A DNA stretch of 5,818 bases from an uncultured Novosphingobium sp. (lineage in GTDB: Bacteria > Pseudomonadota > Alphaproteobacteria > Sphingomonadales > Sphingomonadaceae). Below the pieces are notes generated by a model. The model was not told the DNA's origin. It did not search any database and worked only from the letters and a program-made list of their open reading frames with translations. The position numbers and the translations under genes are program-made. Positions 5,780-5,818 of the stretch are shown one piece after another. Positions within the stretch are counted from its first letter, which is position 1. Each line of letters starts with the position of its first letter. The stretch lies in the NCBI GenBank assembly GCA_946886075.1, contig CAMPHR010000076.1, forward strand, positions 1-5,818. The letters run 5' to 3'.

Positions 5780-5806
5780 TCAGGGCAGCCTCCGTGGCTG
5801 CCCTGA
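5780..5806 (+). terminator. 11-bp hairpin downstream of the second exonuclease gene
   Basis: TCAGGGCAGCC (5780-5790), loop TCCGT and GGCTGCCCTGA (5796-5806) form a perfect stem 6 nt after the stop codon. ATTACC follows, not a T-tract. The position at the end of the three-gene set makes a transcription end plausible, but the window closes 12 nt later, so I cannot see whether another gene follows. Confidence 0.55.
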
Positions 5807-5818
5807 ATTACCGGCATG

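Noticed and set aside
1..5818. CRISPR array, tRNA, rRNA or replication iterons
   Set aside because: No regularly spaced direct repeats, cloverleaf or rRNA-like stretch was found on reading either strand.

Overview
The window looks like accessory DNA (plasmid, island or other mobile region) from a high-GC alphaproteobacterium. A sphingomonad is my best guess, from codon usage and the style of the IS66-type transposase proteins. This is inference; no rRNA, tRNA or housekeeping gene is present to fix the taxon.

Layout. (1) Positions 1-178, minus strand: the 5' part of a small CxxC protein of unknown function, led by a very strong ribosome binding site and running off the left edge. (2) Positions 179-413: AT-richer intergenic DNA without a convincing gene. 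(3) Positions 414-2915: a complete IS66-family insertion sequence of 2502 bp. It has 22-bp imperfect terminal inverted repeats (18/22), a perfect 8-bp target duplication (AGTCGCGC), and the tnpA-tnpB-tnpC gene order. Its transposase gene tnpC carries an in-frame amber codon, and tnpB appears frameshifted at its 3' end, so this copy is probably unable to move on its own. (4) Positions 2924-3262: the other half of the intergenic region the IS split. It ends in a perfect palindrome that places the Shine-Dalgarno of the next gene in its loop. (5) Positions 3263-5773: three co-directional genes. They encode a DnaQ-like DEDDh 3'-5' exonuclease with an extra C-terminal module, an unrecognised 181-aa protein, and a second, differently related (PolB-type) DEDD exonuclease. 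Each of the three is followed by a GC-rich hairpin without a T-tract.

How it may work together. Two 3'-5' exonuclease-fold proteins from different branches of the DEDD superfamily bracket an unknown protein, which suggests a small DNA- or RNA-processing module. Whether it serves conjugation, replication or repair of a mobile element, or defence, cannot be decided from this window. The module is divergent from the CxxC gene. Removing the IS and one target copy leaves about 574 bp between them, so the IS landed in the shared upstream region and may have altered expression of either side.
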